Origin: Parietichytrium sp. I65-24A
Taxonomy: Eukaryota > Sar > Bigyra > Thraustochytrida > Thraustochytriidae
Reading direction: 5' to 3'
Length of the DNA stretch: 64,000 nucleotides
Assembly (NCBI GenBank): GCA_012862575.1
Contig: BLSF01000005.1
Coordinates: 806,001 to 870,000 of the forward strand
The translations under genes and the position numbers were made by a program. Below are positions 43,744 to 54,100 of the stretch, in pieces; within the stretch, counting starts at the first letter, position 1; the number at the start of each line of letters is the position of its first letter. The notes under the pieces are model-generated. The model was not told where the DNA came from, made no database searches, and was given only the letters and a program-made list of their open reading frames with translations.

Positions 43744-44060
43744 ACCAACCACCAACAGCAAAGCAATCGACGAACCCACGTGGACAAACAAGCCTGACCA
43801 AAATAACAGCGAACCAATCAACCAATCGATCCGAACCCACGTGGATGAACAAACTTGACGAAAGTGACAGCGAACCAATCAACCAATCGATCCGAACCCA
43901 CGTGGAAAAACAAACCCGACCAAATGAGCGAACCAATCAACCAATTGATCCAAACCCACGTGGATAAACAAACTTGACCAAATGAGCGAACCAATCAACC
44001 AATTGATCCAAACCCACGTGGTGTAAACAAACTTGACCAAAGTAGCAGCGAACCAATCAA
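43744..44060. repeat. 58-61-bp minisatellite carrying a G-box in each unit
   Basis: About five units upstream of the RGG coiled-coil gene share GAACCAATCAACCAAT...GATCC-AACC-CACGTGG-A-AACAAAC-TGACC. CACGTGG lies at 43777-43783, 43838-43844, 43899-43905, 43957-43963 and 44015-44021, i.e. 58-61 bases apart. Each unit also carries two or more CCAAT-type boxes. Confidence 0.9.
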
Positions 44061-45138
44061 CCAACCAATCGATCTATCAATCGATCAATTGACCACAATG
44101 AGAGATAACAAGCACGTTCCGACTCGTGCAAACTTTCAACTTCCACCGCAATGTTGCCCGTCCTTTCCTTCCTCTTCCCTCTCTCACTTTCTCACTTTCT
44201 CACTTTGTCACTCTCCTTTCCTCTCTCTCTATGTATGTATATGTACTCGACCAAATCGCCTCTCTCACTCTCTCTCTCTCTTGCGCGCGCCAACGAGCGT
44301 TCCTCAGAAGAGATATTGTGCCCCGCAAATTTGCGATCGTTCCGCTCCCTCTCTGCCCTCTCACCGCGCGTGATTCGCAAAATTCGCACCCAGGTTGAGC
44401 CCGTGCCCGTGTGCCTCGATTCCATAAGCGTGGCTACCGTTTACGCTAAGCTGCCGCCGGACGTTGGACACCTTGGATCTGAAACTTGGCGGCCTCCTCA
44501 CAACAGTGGTGGTAGGAGTTAGGTATATGGTGGTAAGGGTGGTGAGGAGAACGGAGAGCTGTTCGCAGAATGACGGATGAAAGGAGCTGAGAAATTTCTT
44601 TCCTTCGTGGGGATGCTTGGAAATTGGACTCTGGTCTGACAGTGAGTGCAAATTTTGAATGTATTTGTTGACTTTTCGATGGCATATGTTTTGAAACACT
44701 CGCTTTGTACCTCCAGCTTTCGCGAATCAGTATCGCAGTTCTTGTTGACGACATGATGACGGAGTTTAGATGAGTTCTGGTTCGGCGTTTCGAATGAATG
44801 GATCGAGATTGGATGTGCTGACGTGTTGCTTTGCTTCGAAGATGACGTCCAACATGTTGATCTCTCTTTCAGTTGAAAGCTGAAGTATCGGCCCTGGGAC
44901 CATTCATTGGCATGGAAGCCAAAAGCCTATGATTTGCTTGAGGATGTCAGAAATTTCGACGTATCAGAATTGAGAAAGAAGAACGCATGATGCTCTGAAG
45001 CAACGAAACATCTATAGGATACCAAATGAGGCGGCCCTGCTGTTCAAATGGCGAAGGACATCTCATTTTTTCATTCAAGCAAGCAATCAAAATATTGGTT
45101 AGTCTACACAGTTTGAAGGAACGTATTATTGAGCAAGG
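44061..45138. other. Intergenic between minisatellite and the CFAP20-domain gene
   Basis: Promoter side of the RGG gene and 3' side of the CFAP20-type gene. It contains CT-rich text (44190-44285) and TGACAGTGAG at 44637-44646. No gene is seen. Confidence 0.6.
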
Positions 45139-45915
45139 TCACATTGGATCGATCACGCGCAAGTGGGGCGGCAGAACATCGTCGGCGTAGTCCTCGTCTT
45201 GGAAAAACAAACGCCAGATGCGGCAGTTTGCGTAAATGCGCAGACCTGTGCAACGATTGTACTCCACACCAAAAGCCTTTTTGCAGATATCTCGAAGGTC
45301 AAGACAAATACGGTTCCAGCCGTCCGAAAGCGAAATTGGGAGCGAGCAAGAGTGACGCTTTGTTTTGACCAGACTTTGTCTATTAGAAGCCATGATGGTG
45401 TATACGTTGTTCTGAATCGTGATTCGGATATTGCAAAAAAAATATGTGTTGTCAGAGAGCAACGTCTCGCCATCCACACATCGAACGTGCACAAAAAAGC
45501 GCATAAACTTACTCGGCTGTCCGTGACAACAATCTCAAAACGTAAAAAGCGTTTTAGGTTTTTAATCTGAAACACCAGATATGGCAAGTCCATATCCTCC
45601 GGTGCGAAACCAAGGTTCGCGTGGATGCCCAACAACTCCACGACCTGAATAAAACGAAGACAGATGCGTGAGTCGACGACCTCTCGCTCAAATCCGGCTC
45701 TCTTTGCAGCTTACCTGGTCCTCCACCTCGTCGTCGATCACCACATTGACCGCCTCCTGACTCAACCCAGGCTTGAGCGCCGCCAAATCGCTCTGCGCGA
45801 GCAGAATTGGCGGGTAGTCCACCAAGTCCATCTCACCTTCCTCCGGAGGGAAAATGGTGACGACATCTACCTCGTGCGGAGCCTGGTCCACGTCGCCTTC
45901 AAATTCATCATCCAT
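45139..45915 (-). CDS. CFAP20/BUG22 (DUF667) domain protein
   Basis: Exons (minus): 45915-45715, 45644-45513, 45411-45139; 606 nt, 201 aa. The 70- and 101-nt introns have GTAAGC and GTAAGT donors and CAG acceptors, all in phase 0. The second splice joins 'FEIVVTDSR' to 'NNVYTIMASNRQSLVKT', aligning with the 'FEVQVLDDKN...FRASNYQST' region of human CFAP20. Further matches are 'YLVFQIKNLKRFLRFE', 'LPISLSDGWNRICLDL' and 'LRIYANCRIWRLFFQDEDYA'. CFAP20 is an inner-junction protein of ciliary doublets and also acts in the nucleus. The first 90 residues, acidic, differ from the standard N-terminus, so this may be a paralogue. The length is close to the usual 193 aa. The ATG at 45915 is the first in frame. 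Confidence 0.85.
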
Positions 45916-47020
45916 CTCGCTCGCTGAAGTACCCCAGGTGCACCAGCGCCGTCGCCGTCGCCGTCGCTGCTCCAAGAGCTGTTCTTTTCAATTCTGAGAA
46001 AGCGAGAGTAGAGTCTTGTTCAACTTGTGCTCTCAATGTACTTTGCTCTTGAATACCTCTAACGAAAAGGGTCGTTCTCCGAGCTTCTTATGTGGCAAGT
46101 GAGCAGGTCTCGCAAACAAGAAACAGCCTTTCTCCATTCAGACCCAGACTCGCTAATCCCGGCCTTGCATTAAAGGAGAAGACAGCGACCAAATCGTTCC
46201 AATCTCGGAGGATTTCGACTACTTTCGACACAAAGCTTCCCAGTTTCGAGGCCTCTGTAGTTCAACTCCGGTCCGACTTCAATCAATTGATTGGTTACGA
46301 TAGCCACTGCGAGCAAATTAAGAGTCCAAGTAATTAATTCCACTCCGTGCTCTCTTTCGAGCCCGCGTTGTTACGTCAACAACGCCCGCATCCTCGCACC
46401 ACAGCTCCATCTATTCTCGAGACAGTCAACATGAATGTATGGTCGAGTTCAAGTTTACCTGAATTCTGATCATGAAATTTCTGCCTGGACGAGGTCTTAC
46501 CTGATTGACTATCTAAAAGACTAGCGTAGGAAATCTAACGGTCATACACAAAGGCTGAAAAATGACAGTTGTGTACTTGTCAGTTGTCGTCTGATTGAGT
46601 TTTCTAGCCAACATGAGCCGATGAGCTTTCTGAAAGCTATGACGTTAGACTCGGAGCCTCTGTGCTGCTCATGTTGCTCATGTGCTCATTTGTTCATTTG
46701 TTCACTTGTTCATTTTACACATCTCCGTGCAGTGCCATGGTACTGAGTAGCTACTTGATTGCTGGGATCGTTGTTGACCTGCCAGCCAATGTTGTCAAAA
46801 TCAAAGCCTTACAGTTGTCAATTCCATTCGCACTGTCAAAACTCACAGTCAGTACTAGCTGGATACTTCTCCAGTCAGTACCTGGGGTGCAGTCATTGAT
46901 TCGAGGTCCACTCCGCCTGCGACTTCTTTTGCCAGAGCCCGTCAAGCGCAACAAGCTGACGATACATCGCCTTCAGCGCGAGCTGTCTCGAGATCGACGG
47001 CTGGCAAGAGCGCAGAGGCA
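45916..47020. other. 1.1-kb divergent intergenic region
   Basis: It lies between the CFAP20-type and KCTD-like genes. Just upstream of the CFAP20 ATG is a (CGTCGC)n run (45945-45968). CTCACAGTCA, the reverse of TGACTGTGAG, is at 46842-46851, about 170 bases before the BTB gene. No gene is seen. Confidence 0.6.
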
Positions 47021-47596
47021 ATGGAGCCCTCCTGCTCGGTAGTGAGGCTGAACGTGGGTGGAGTCATGTATTGCACGACGATGGGGACCCTGCGGAAGTT
47101 TCCGGGCAGTATGCTTGGGGCCATGTTTAGCGAGCGAAACCAGGGCCTCTTGCGGTGTCAAAGCGATGGGTCGTTCTTCATCGACAGAGACGGGAAACTT
47201 TTTAGATACGTGCTGAACTACCTTCGGGACGGAGATCTCGTGTTGGAAGCGGACGTGTCCACACCGCTAGCCGCACTTTTGGTGGAAGCTAATTTCTTTG
47301 CGCTCGACGGTTTAATAGATCTGGTGCAACACGCCCTGCTGCAAAGGAACAAGAGGTTTTCTTCGGTTGAGACGATCGAAGAGAAAGTTGCTCGGAGCGT
47401 GCTGGCGAGTATTCAAGGGAGCAGGAAATCGAGGACATCAAGCTTGGAGAGCGATTACACGACCGTTACAGACGATTCTTTTCTGGAGCCTGGGAACGAG
47501 CTTCTATTTCGAGACACACCAGTCACCGAAACAGAGAGTTCTCCACGAACGATTTTCTTCGATCAAGCTCTCTTCGGCAGCGAGCCAGACTTTTGA
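47021..47596 (+). CDS. KCTD-like BTB/POZ (T1) domain protein
   Basis: 191 aa from ATG 47021. Residues 7-105 form a potassium-channel-tetramerisation-type BTB domain: 'VVRLNVGGVMYCTTMGTLRK', 'GSMLGAMFS', 'GSFFIDRDGKLFRYVLNYLR' and 'LLVEANFFALDGLIDLVQ'. KCTD proteins oligomerise and often serve as substrate adaptors of cullin-3 ubiquitin ligases; there are no channel helices here. The C-terminal 85 residues are Ser/Thr/acid-rich and probably disordered. Single exon. The link to cullin-3 is known for the family, not shown here. Confidence 0.9.
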   Translation: MEPSCSVVRLNVGGVMYCTTMGTLRKFPGSMLGAMFSERNQGLLRCQSDGSFFIDRDGKLFRYVLNYLRDGDLVLEADVSTPLAALLVEANFFALDGLIDLVQHALLQRNKRFSSVETIEEKVARSVLASIQGSRKSRTSSLESDYTTVTDDSFLEPGNELLFRDTPVTETESSPRTIFFDQALFGSEPDF

Positions 47597-48927
47597 TTGA
47601 ACAGATTTTGTGAGCCGTCTCCCTCTGAACTTGGAAACTAGCCTTCGCTCACAGCTCGGCGCAGGCGGACTTGGCATTCTGCGTCTCGAAGCAACGTTCG
47701 TCTGTGGTGCTTGCCCGGCTAACCCAATGCACACATCAGAATAAGGAGGCAAACTCTTGTAAGATTTATGTCCAGAGTGAAGCTTCAGGCGCTCGGCAGC
47801 TTGTGAGTCGCGAGTCGTGATCCTGCTCTACAGGTAATCGTCGCCGAAGCTTACAACCATTCCCGTGAAGCTTTACGTTGCTTGATAACTTGACATCGGA
47901 TCAGACCGAACTTGAACGAGCTATCCAAGATATCGCAGGTCGCTTTTTACTAACCTAGTCTAGCTTTAGAGAGGATTTTGTCAGTCTTCCAAAGTTCAAG
48001 TTGGTCGACATTTGAGCCGACAAGATCGTGGCCCTGCACAATGATTCGCTGCCCAAAATCGACCACCCTTTTCGCCTTTTACTTTGACTTGTCTGTGCAA
48101 AACATAACCCTTGAGTTTCCATAACTAACCAGTACTACTAAATACAGTAAGTTACCTTTCATTTCTTCGGCTTACATAGTCTTACTCCCAAACAAAGGTG
48201 TGTACCCCTTCTTACTAATCCCTCTAGCTAGTGCCCTCTGTTGATTCTTATCTAGTATTTAGTAATGAGCTGTTAGTGAGTCTGTGTAGATGTAAGACGT
48301 CATAGAATGTCATAGCCACTCATATAATCGCAAGTCGTAAGACTGAGTCCCTGATCTACTGCTACCCAGAGTCTTAACCAGCACGGTAACTGCCTTGCGT
48401 ACCGCAAAAACTACCGCACTACTACACGATTACCTTACCCCAACAATTATTACTACACCGCACTCTAGCCTAGCTAAAGTCCTATCCTACCAGGCTCTGT
48501 AGCTAATTACTCTATTCTAGCTAGAGAGTAGATCCGTACAGTAAGGCTCATCAATAGTTCTCTAGTACAAACATGGAATGGCTTTAGTAGTGGAAAATAG
48601 GCAAATAGCATGTGCCACTAGCGCAAATAGAACATTACTACACTGGGATGACAAAATGATATGCAGTGCTATGTAGTGTTAGTCAAAGGGAGAAGTGGAG
48701 ACCAACGCGAGAAGCGAGAAACATCTAGACTAGAGTAAACAAAGCAAAGTAAACAAAGGAAACAGAAGTAAACAATGTAAACAATGTAAACAAAGCAAAG
48801 AAGAATGAATGAATGAAGAGAGAGAGAGAGATTGGAAAGACAGTGAAAGGTCGCGAGTGCACTCGCAGTAACGTAAGGAAGAAAGAAAGAAAGGACGAGA
48901 GAGAGAGAGAGAGAGAGGCAAAAGGGA
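47597..48927. other. 1.3-kb intergenic, partly CTAG-rich
   Basis: About 48180-48600 is unusually rich in CTAG and CTA/TAG text. About 48726-48800 has repeated GTAAACAA units, followed by GAATGAAT and (GA)n runs up to the next start codon. No gene is seen. Confidence 0.6.
48726..48918. repeat. GTAAACAA, GAAT and (GA)n tandem repeats
   Basis: Several GTAAACAAWG units, then GAAT units, then two (GA)n runs with GAAA between them, immediately before the Cys-rich protein's ATG. Confidence 0.85.
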
Positions 48928-49671
48928 ATGTCGAGCTTCGCGGAGACGTGCAGGATTGGTGAAGAGAACTGCCAATCATGCGACGCAGAATCAGACGCAA
49001 GTTGCCTATGTTCGCGCTCGGACTATGCATACTGGACGGTGAAAGGCTACTTTTACCTGGAGGACGCCCTCGAAGCATGTGCGTTTGACATTGTGCCGTA
49101 CATCAGCGAAGACGACCTGGAGACGAGCAAGGAGAAGGCGCAAGAGTGCTTGCAGAACGATGCGGTCATGTCCGGCTTCTCGGACTCGTGTAATGTGTGC
49201 TTTGGGGACCTGATGGACTGCTCGATTAGGCAGTGCATGAGGGCTTGTGCAAGCTTTGATAGGAATAACTGCGTTGCGTGCATCCTCACAGTGTCGTCGT
49301 GCCCAGCCACGTTCGCTGAGTGCTCCGGCTGGGTCACTGAGCCTTGCGAAGTTTGTGAAGAGGAAGTCGCGCCCATTATCTCCGGCATTTCAAATACCAT
49401 GTTTTACGCCATCGTAGCTGGAGCAGGACTGGCTCTCGTTGCGGCTGCATTCTTTCTTCTAAAGCGGGTCTGCGCTACCTCCCGAGACGAAGACCTGAAG
49501 GAGCTGACTCCAGAAGATACTGACTACCAAGTTCCAGTCGAGGTTGTGGAGGAACGCAAGCGCTCCAGTCGCTATTCAGCGGCCCTGGCCCAAATGGACT
49601 TCCGCTCTGGCTCTTTTGACCGCGGTGATAGTTTTGACATCAACGATTTTGACGAGAAGCCGGATATATGA
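48928..49671 (+). CDS. Cys-rich single-pass membrane protein, unknown function
   Basis: 247 aa from ATG 48928. Residues 8-150 contain about 20 cysteines in pairs such as 'CRIGEENCQSC', 'CLCSR', 'CNVCFGDLMDC' and 'CEVCEEE', suggesting a disulphide-bonded ectodomain. One transmembrane helix follows at about 160-179 ('MFYAIVAGAGLALVAAAFFL') and a basic stop-transfer. The 70-residue tail is acidic and Ser-rich ('YSAALAQMDFRSGSFDRGDS') and probably cytosolic. No signal peptide is seen at the N-terminus, which is odd for this layout; a first exon may be missing, or the protein may be inserted without one. No family is recognised. Confidence 0.78.
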   Translation: MSSFAETCRIGEENCQSCDAESDASCLCSRSDYAYWTVKGYFYLEDALEACAFDIVPYISEDDLETSKEKAQECLQNDAVMSGFSDSCNVCFGDLMDCSIRQCMRACASFDRNNCVACILTVSSCPATFAECSGWVTEPCEVCEEEVAPIISGISNTMFYAIVAGAGLALVAAAFFLLKRVCATSRDEDLKELTPEDTDYQVPVEVVEERKRSSRYSAALAQMDFRSGSFDRGDSFDINDFDEKPDI

Positions 49672-49947
49672 GCGCCATGCACCTCCTGTCCCCCTAATCT
49701 GTGTCTCCTGTGTACTATTGCCGGATAATTCCACAGCTGTCTGTCTCAGTGTGAACAGGATCACGTTCAAGCGACTTGAAACGCGATGCTGTGAAATCAG
49801 GAGACTGTGTGAACTAGCTTCACGTAATTGTGTTTTCTTTAATTAATTATTTAAAAAGCTTTCCTTTTGTCTGCGGCGCGCTTCTCTAATTATGTCATGC
49901 AACGAAGTCCTTTGGGGCGCTCGCAACAGGCAGGGCCATTTGTATTT

Positions 49948-50220
49948 TTACAGTCCAATGCCAATTCTATAAAGTAAGTGTCTCAACTGTGTGCCGAGGA
50001 ACCCACGTTCTGAAGGGATGGGCGGGGGCACTGGCGGAGCGACAAGTCGACGAGGCTGAGAGTATTGTCGTAAAAGAGACTCTCCGCGTTGAAGAAGGGA
50101 ATGCCTTGCCTCGCTCTGTTCAAACAGCGCAAACGCTTGAGTTCCCTTTCCTCGTGAAGATAAACTCAACAGTGCAACAAGAGCATCGATCACCCCGAGT
50201 TTCAAAAACCAATCGAACAT
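49948..50220 (-). CDS. Possible small protein (90 aa)
   Basis: ATG 50220 opens 90 codons beginning 'MFDWFLKLGVIDALVALLSL', an amphipathic or membrane helix, then a basic region and 'RRLVAPPVPPPIPSERG'. There is no repeat DNA in it and the translation looks protein-like, but no family is recognised and a plus-strand frame overlaps it. It is offered as a weak candidate, perhaps an organelle-targeted small protein. Confidence 0.25.
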   Translation of the reverse strand: MFDWFLKLGVIDALVALLSLSSRGKGTQAFALFEQSEARHSLLQRGESLLRQYSQPRRLVAPPVPPPIPSERGFLGTQLRHLLYRIGIGL

Positions 50221-50361
50221 CAGATCGACCAACAAACAACATCCAACGATCGAGCGAGCACTCACTGTTCGAGTTCAGCACATCTCTCCAAGCCAGTCCG
50301 CCAACTTGAGCTCGTACGACTCCTTGACACCTTCCTCCCGAACAAAGACACCGTACCCATG

Positions 50362-50467
50362 GAACCCATCGTCCATGTGCTCAATGTCCGTGCTTTTTCA
50401 GATACAGGATTTTACCCTTACAAAAATGGCGATCCATTGAACCCATCGTCCATGTGCTCAATGTCCG
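50362..50467. repeat. 77-base tandem duplication
   Basis: GAACCCATCGTCCATGTGCT and the following CAATGTCCG occur at 50362-50390 and again at 50439-50467. Confidence 0.85.
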
Positions 50468-50950
50468 GTCCATGGATGCATGCATGGATGGATGGATGGA
50501 TGGATGGATGGATGGGTCACATCATCGCCGATCTACAGCTGTATCGAAATCAACCTCATGTCATCCATCTCTCTACTCTATGAAATCTATGTATCCTGGC
50601 AGGTGAACAAAGTGAACAATTGTGAGCCCAAACAGATTACAGATTCTGTTTGGCAAGTTTGGCAAGATACCTTCCTGAGACTCTTGACTCTGTGAATCTC
50701 GTGTACACTCCAAATTCGCTACTCACAAAACGGACTCATCCTCTAACACTCTAACAGGCTGGTGGCGGAAAGAGAGAAGGAAGGAAGCAAGCAAGGAATT
50801 TAGGAAGAAAGGAGGAGAGACTAGAAGAGCTCAATGAATAGAGATTGACGAAAAGACAGAGAGGACACAGCGTGGAAAGCTTGCTCTTCGAAAGCTCCGC
50901 AGCAACTGCAGACGCCAAGCATCGAAAGAGCAAAAGAAGTTGTTCATTGA

Positions 50951-50991
<41 letters not shown>

Positions 50992-50995
50992 TATA

Positions 50996-51062
50996 CATGT
51001 TTCGGCAGTGACCATGATCTTCTGGGAAGGTTGGCTGGTTGTAGCCAACGCAGAGTCCAACA
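50996..51062. repeat. 67-base contig-end copy of the PH-protein gene start
   Basis: This segment, beginning ACATGTTTCGGCAGTGACC, is identical to 51111-51177, which continues into the gene. It is followed by a single N, and both copies follow a (TA)n tract. This looks like unmerged overlapping contig ends. Confidence 0.9.
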
Positions 51063-51063
51063 N
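51063..51063. other. Undetermined base (N) at an unresolved contig join
   Basis: One N stands between the 67-base copy and the (TA)n tract that leads the second copy, the same pattern as at 2447. Confidence 0.9.
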
Positions 51064-51106
<43 letters not shown>

Positions 51107-51129
51107 TAATACATGTTTCGGCAGTGACC

Positions 51130-54100
51130 ATGATCTTCTGGGAAGGTTGGCTGGTTGTAGCCAACGCAGAGTCCAACAAATGGCGAAAGAGACTGTTCAG
51201 AGTGCGAGATAACAAGCTGGAATATCTTGATGGTGGCGAAAACGCTGCGACCGGGTCGGAAGTATCGGTCGGAATCGAGTCTTTGAGAGAAGGGTCTGCG
51301 TTGGGAAATGCTTTTAACTCTGGGCTGGCATTTCTGAGCGGCAACGCTTCAAACTTAGCCACCTCCCCGCGCCAAAGATCACGACAGACGAGCTCCGCCA
51401 CAGACAACAGCTCTCCTCAGCGGCACAACCCAATCGGACGCAGCAATAGTAACAGCAGCTCAAGCAGCACCAGGGAGCTTGGAACATTGGCAGCTGAGGA
51501 TGAATACGACGCGCGACCGTCAGCTGCAGATCTTCAGCAACGCGAAGAGGACCGCAACGTTGCGAAAGAGGTTCAAGTGGCTCCCAGAGCCTGGGTGAAT
51601 CTCGAGGAAGATGTGATGGGCTTTGTGGTTCTGGGGAAGAATGATGAGCCCATTCCTGCGCTTCGCCAGATCATTTGCTCATCTTCCGCGAAGCACACTG
51701 CCATGCACCAGGGACTCACCAAATTCCTGTTCCTTGGCAAGCCGGGCCGCCCAACGTTTCGGCTTGCCTTAGAGGGCAACTCCAAGACGGACATCAAAAA
51801 ATTGCTTTTGGTGATCGAGAGGGCGGTGGCAAGAACGCAGTGCATACTGGCGGGCTGGATCAGCACACCAGGCACCATCAACTGGAATCGGCGTTATGCA
51901 CTGGTGTTTTCTAACGGCAGTTTACTCATATTCAAAGATCCTTCCCTTGATAGCCTCCGTCGTGATATGTGGATTGGGGACGAAGCTTGCTCTGTGCAGC
52001 CCCTTAAACCGGTACCCCTTGCAGAATCTCCGGAGGAGAGCGCCCTACTGGAAACGCTTTCTAAAAGCTACTCCTCGAGTAAATCTTACGTCGAGGGGAT
52101 CACGATCCGAGTTCAGCATCCGAGCATCTCCGATCGAAAGGGGTATCTCATGAGCATCGAACGACTCAACGATCAAGAGTCAAACACCGCGCACCTGAGC
52201 CGTTTTCGGGAATGGGTGCGGGTACTAGCAGCGACGAACTCGACGGTGCTGCGCCAGCAACAACAGCTACGCAGTGCGGAGGGTTACTTTTCGGCTGTTC
52301 AGACGATCTGGGATCAGCTTCGTGGTTCTGAAGATTCTCACCGAGCGCTTGTCGAGATTATTCATAACGGCCTGTTCCTACCGAGCCCGTCGCTTCGTCA
52401 ACTTTGCTACGCTGGACTCCCTCCGAGGATCCGGCCTGCAATCTGGAGCGGGATTGTTCAAAAAGCGGTTCGGTCCACCAGCGGTTTTGGCTCAAGAGCG
52501 AAACACAGTCAGTCTTCCTCCATGGCCAAGTCACCGTTTCCATCTTCCTTGCGCACCAGAGTCGGCCCGGCCACACACGAAGAGGGAAGCCAAAACTGGA
52601 TTGGGACTGCGCTCGAGTCACTTGGCTACCCTAGCCCACTCGTCCGTGTTATGGTCCAATTTTCAGCCAAGCGCCCAAATGTTGGACTTTCCGAGGAAAT
52701 GCTTTCCGCAGTCAATCTCATCCTCAAGACATTATCTGACGCAAAGGCAAAAGAGGTTGAGGCAGCCTCGATCACAGACTTGCTGTTTGGCGAAGCACTT
52801 TTGGAATACCACCTCGACAGCACTGGTGGGAAGCAGTTCTTGGACGATGTCATTGCCAAAACTACTCAGTTCCAGGTAAGCGGCTGGAATCTCGCCATTG
52901 AGTCGAAGGCACCGCCCGCGAGGGACAGGACATCACCAACGCCACCGCTTTTTGAGCCTACAACTCGATTTAGCGGGGGGCTGTCCCTGTACATTGATGC
53001 CCAACTAGTGCTTGATCTTGTAAAGCAATTATTTCCCAGCTTGAGCGACGAGCATCTGGCGTCGACTCGGATGATCGTGGCGTGCTGGATGCGTTCGCTC
53101 TTCACGAAGCGTGTTCCCTTTACAGCCTCAACGTCCAGGCGCATCTTAGACACCCTCGTCCTCCACTTGAGCGAGGACGAGCACGCCGCCCCATACAATG
53201 CTTGTGTGCGGATCTCGGTCTCTATAATCGCGGCTCACGCTGAACTGCTGTCTTCTGCTGCAACCTTCCAGGAATGGGAACACGTATTATGCCATACAAA
53301 CGACGAAAGCGCCCACGGCAAAGAATGGTCCGACATTCTTGCGGATCTTATTATTTTCAAATCCACACGAGATCGTCGTATAGCCAAGTGTTGCTCCTGG
53401 GCGGCCCTCAAAGACCGTAGGTCCGCACTTTGGAATTTGTCTGAGCTCCGAGCCCGCGAGCGCTTGGTGCTGGTAAATCAATGGCTCGCGATCATGAGGT
53501 CCCTTATTGACGTGAACGACTCCATAATTGCCTCAATGAACCGACTCAATGAGGGGGCGCTGAATCATGAGCGTCAGGCAGTAATGTCCTACGTGCTACC
53601 TGTGCACCAGGCAACAGTACGCTTGCAAAGCGCTCTCCGCGACCTTGAAGAGGTTCTGAATCTCTCCAAAAACACTCTTTTGAACATGACTTCACGATCG
53701 AGCTGCGCTCCCTCACTGAATTCAATGCTTTTGGAGGATCTCATTGACCAAGCGTCTCTCAGCTCTAGCATATCGGTTCAAATGGGCGGGCAGGTCGCAA
53801 TCAACTCTTTTCTTGTTGTCAAAGTGCTATGCAGCATAATTTCCCTGGGTTGGGAGCTCTCTTCCGCGGCCCGGAAAGCACTCTCTACTTCGGATGCCCA
53901 TGTTTTGAGAAATTTGACGCTCTATGCCCGTTGTGTCTCTCGAGTGGATCATCAAACAAGCAGGGCAGATGCCTCCATCAAAGCTCGCGACTCATTTGAA
54001 GTCCTGCCCGGCGAAAAATCTTTATCAGTTGACGACCAAAAGCCAGGAGAGTTTATGAGAGGCTCAAGCGGTAGCAATAACACCAACCCTTTGGCTCGAA

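Larger units (their letters stand above)
49672..51110. other. 1.4-kb intergenic with repeats and a contig-end duplication
   Basis: It holds a 77-base tandem duplication (50362-50467), (GGAT)n (about 50473-50515), (TA)n runs (50956-50995 and 51065-51100) around the N at 51063, and a possible 90-codon minus frame (49948-50220). Confidence 0.6.

Noticed and set aside
43679-43936. N-terminal extension of the RGG coiled-coil protein
   Set aside because: It is the translation of the G-box minisatellite, and an ATG with a sensible start follows at 43678.
50845-51129. Upstream extension of the large PH protein through the (TA)n tract
   Set aside because: It crosses the N and duplicated contig ends, and encodes Tyr-Ile repeats; not trustworthy.
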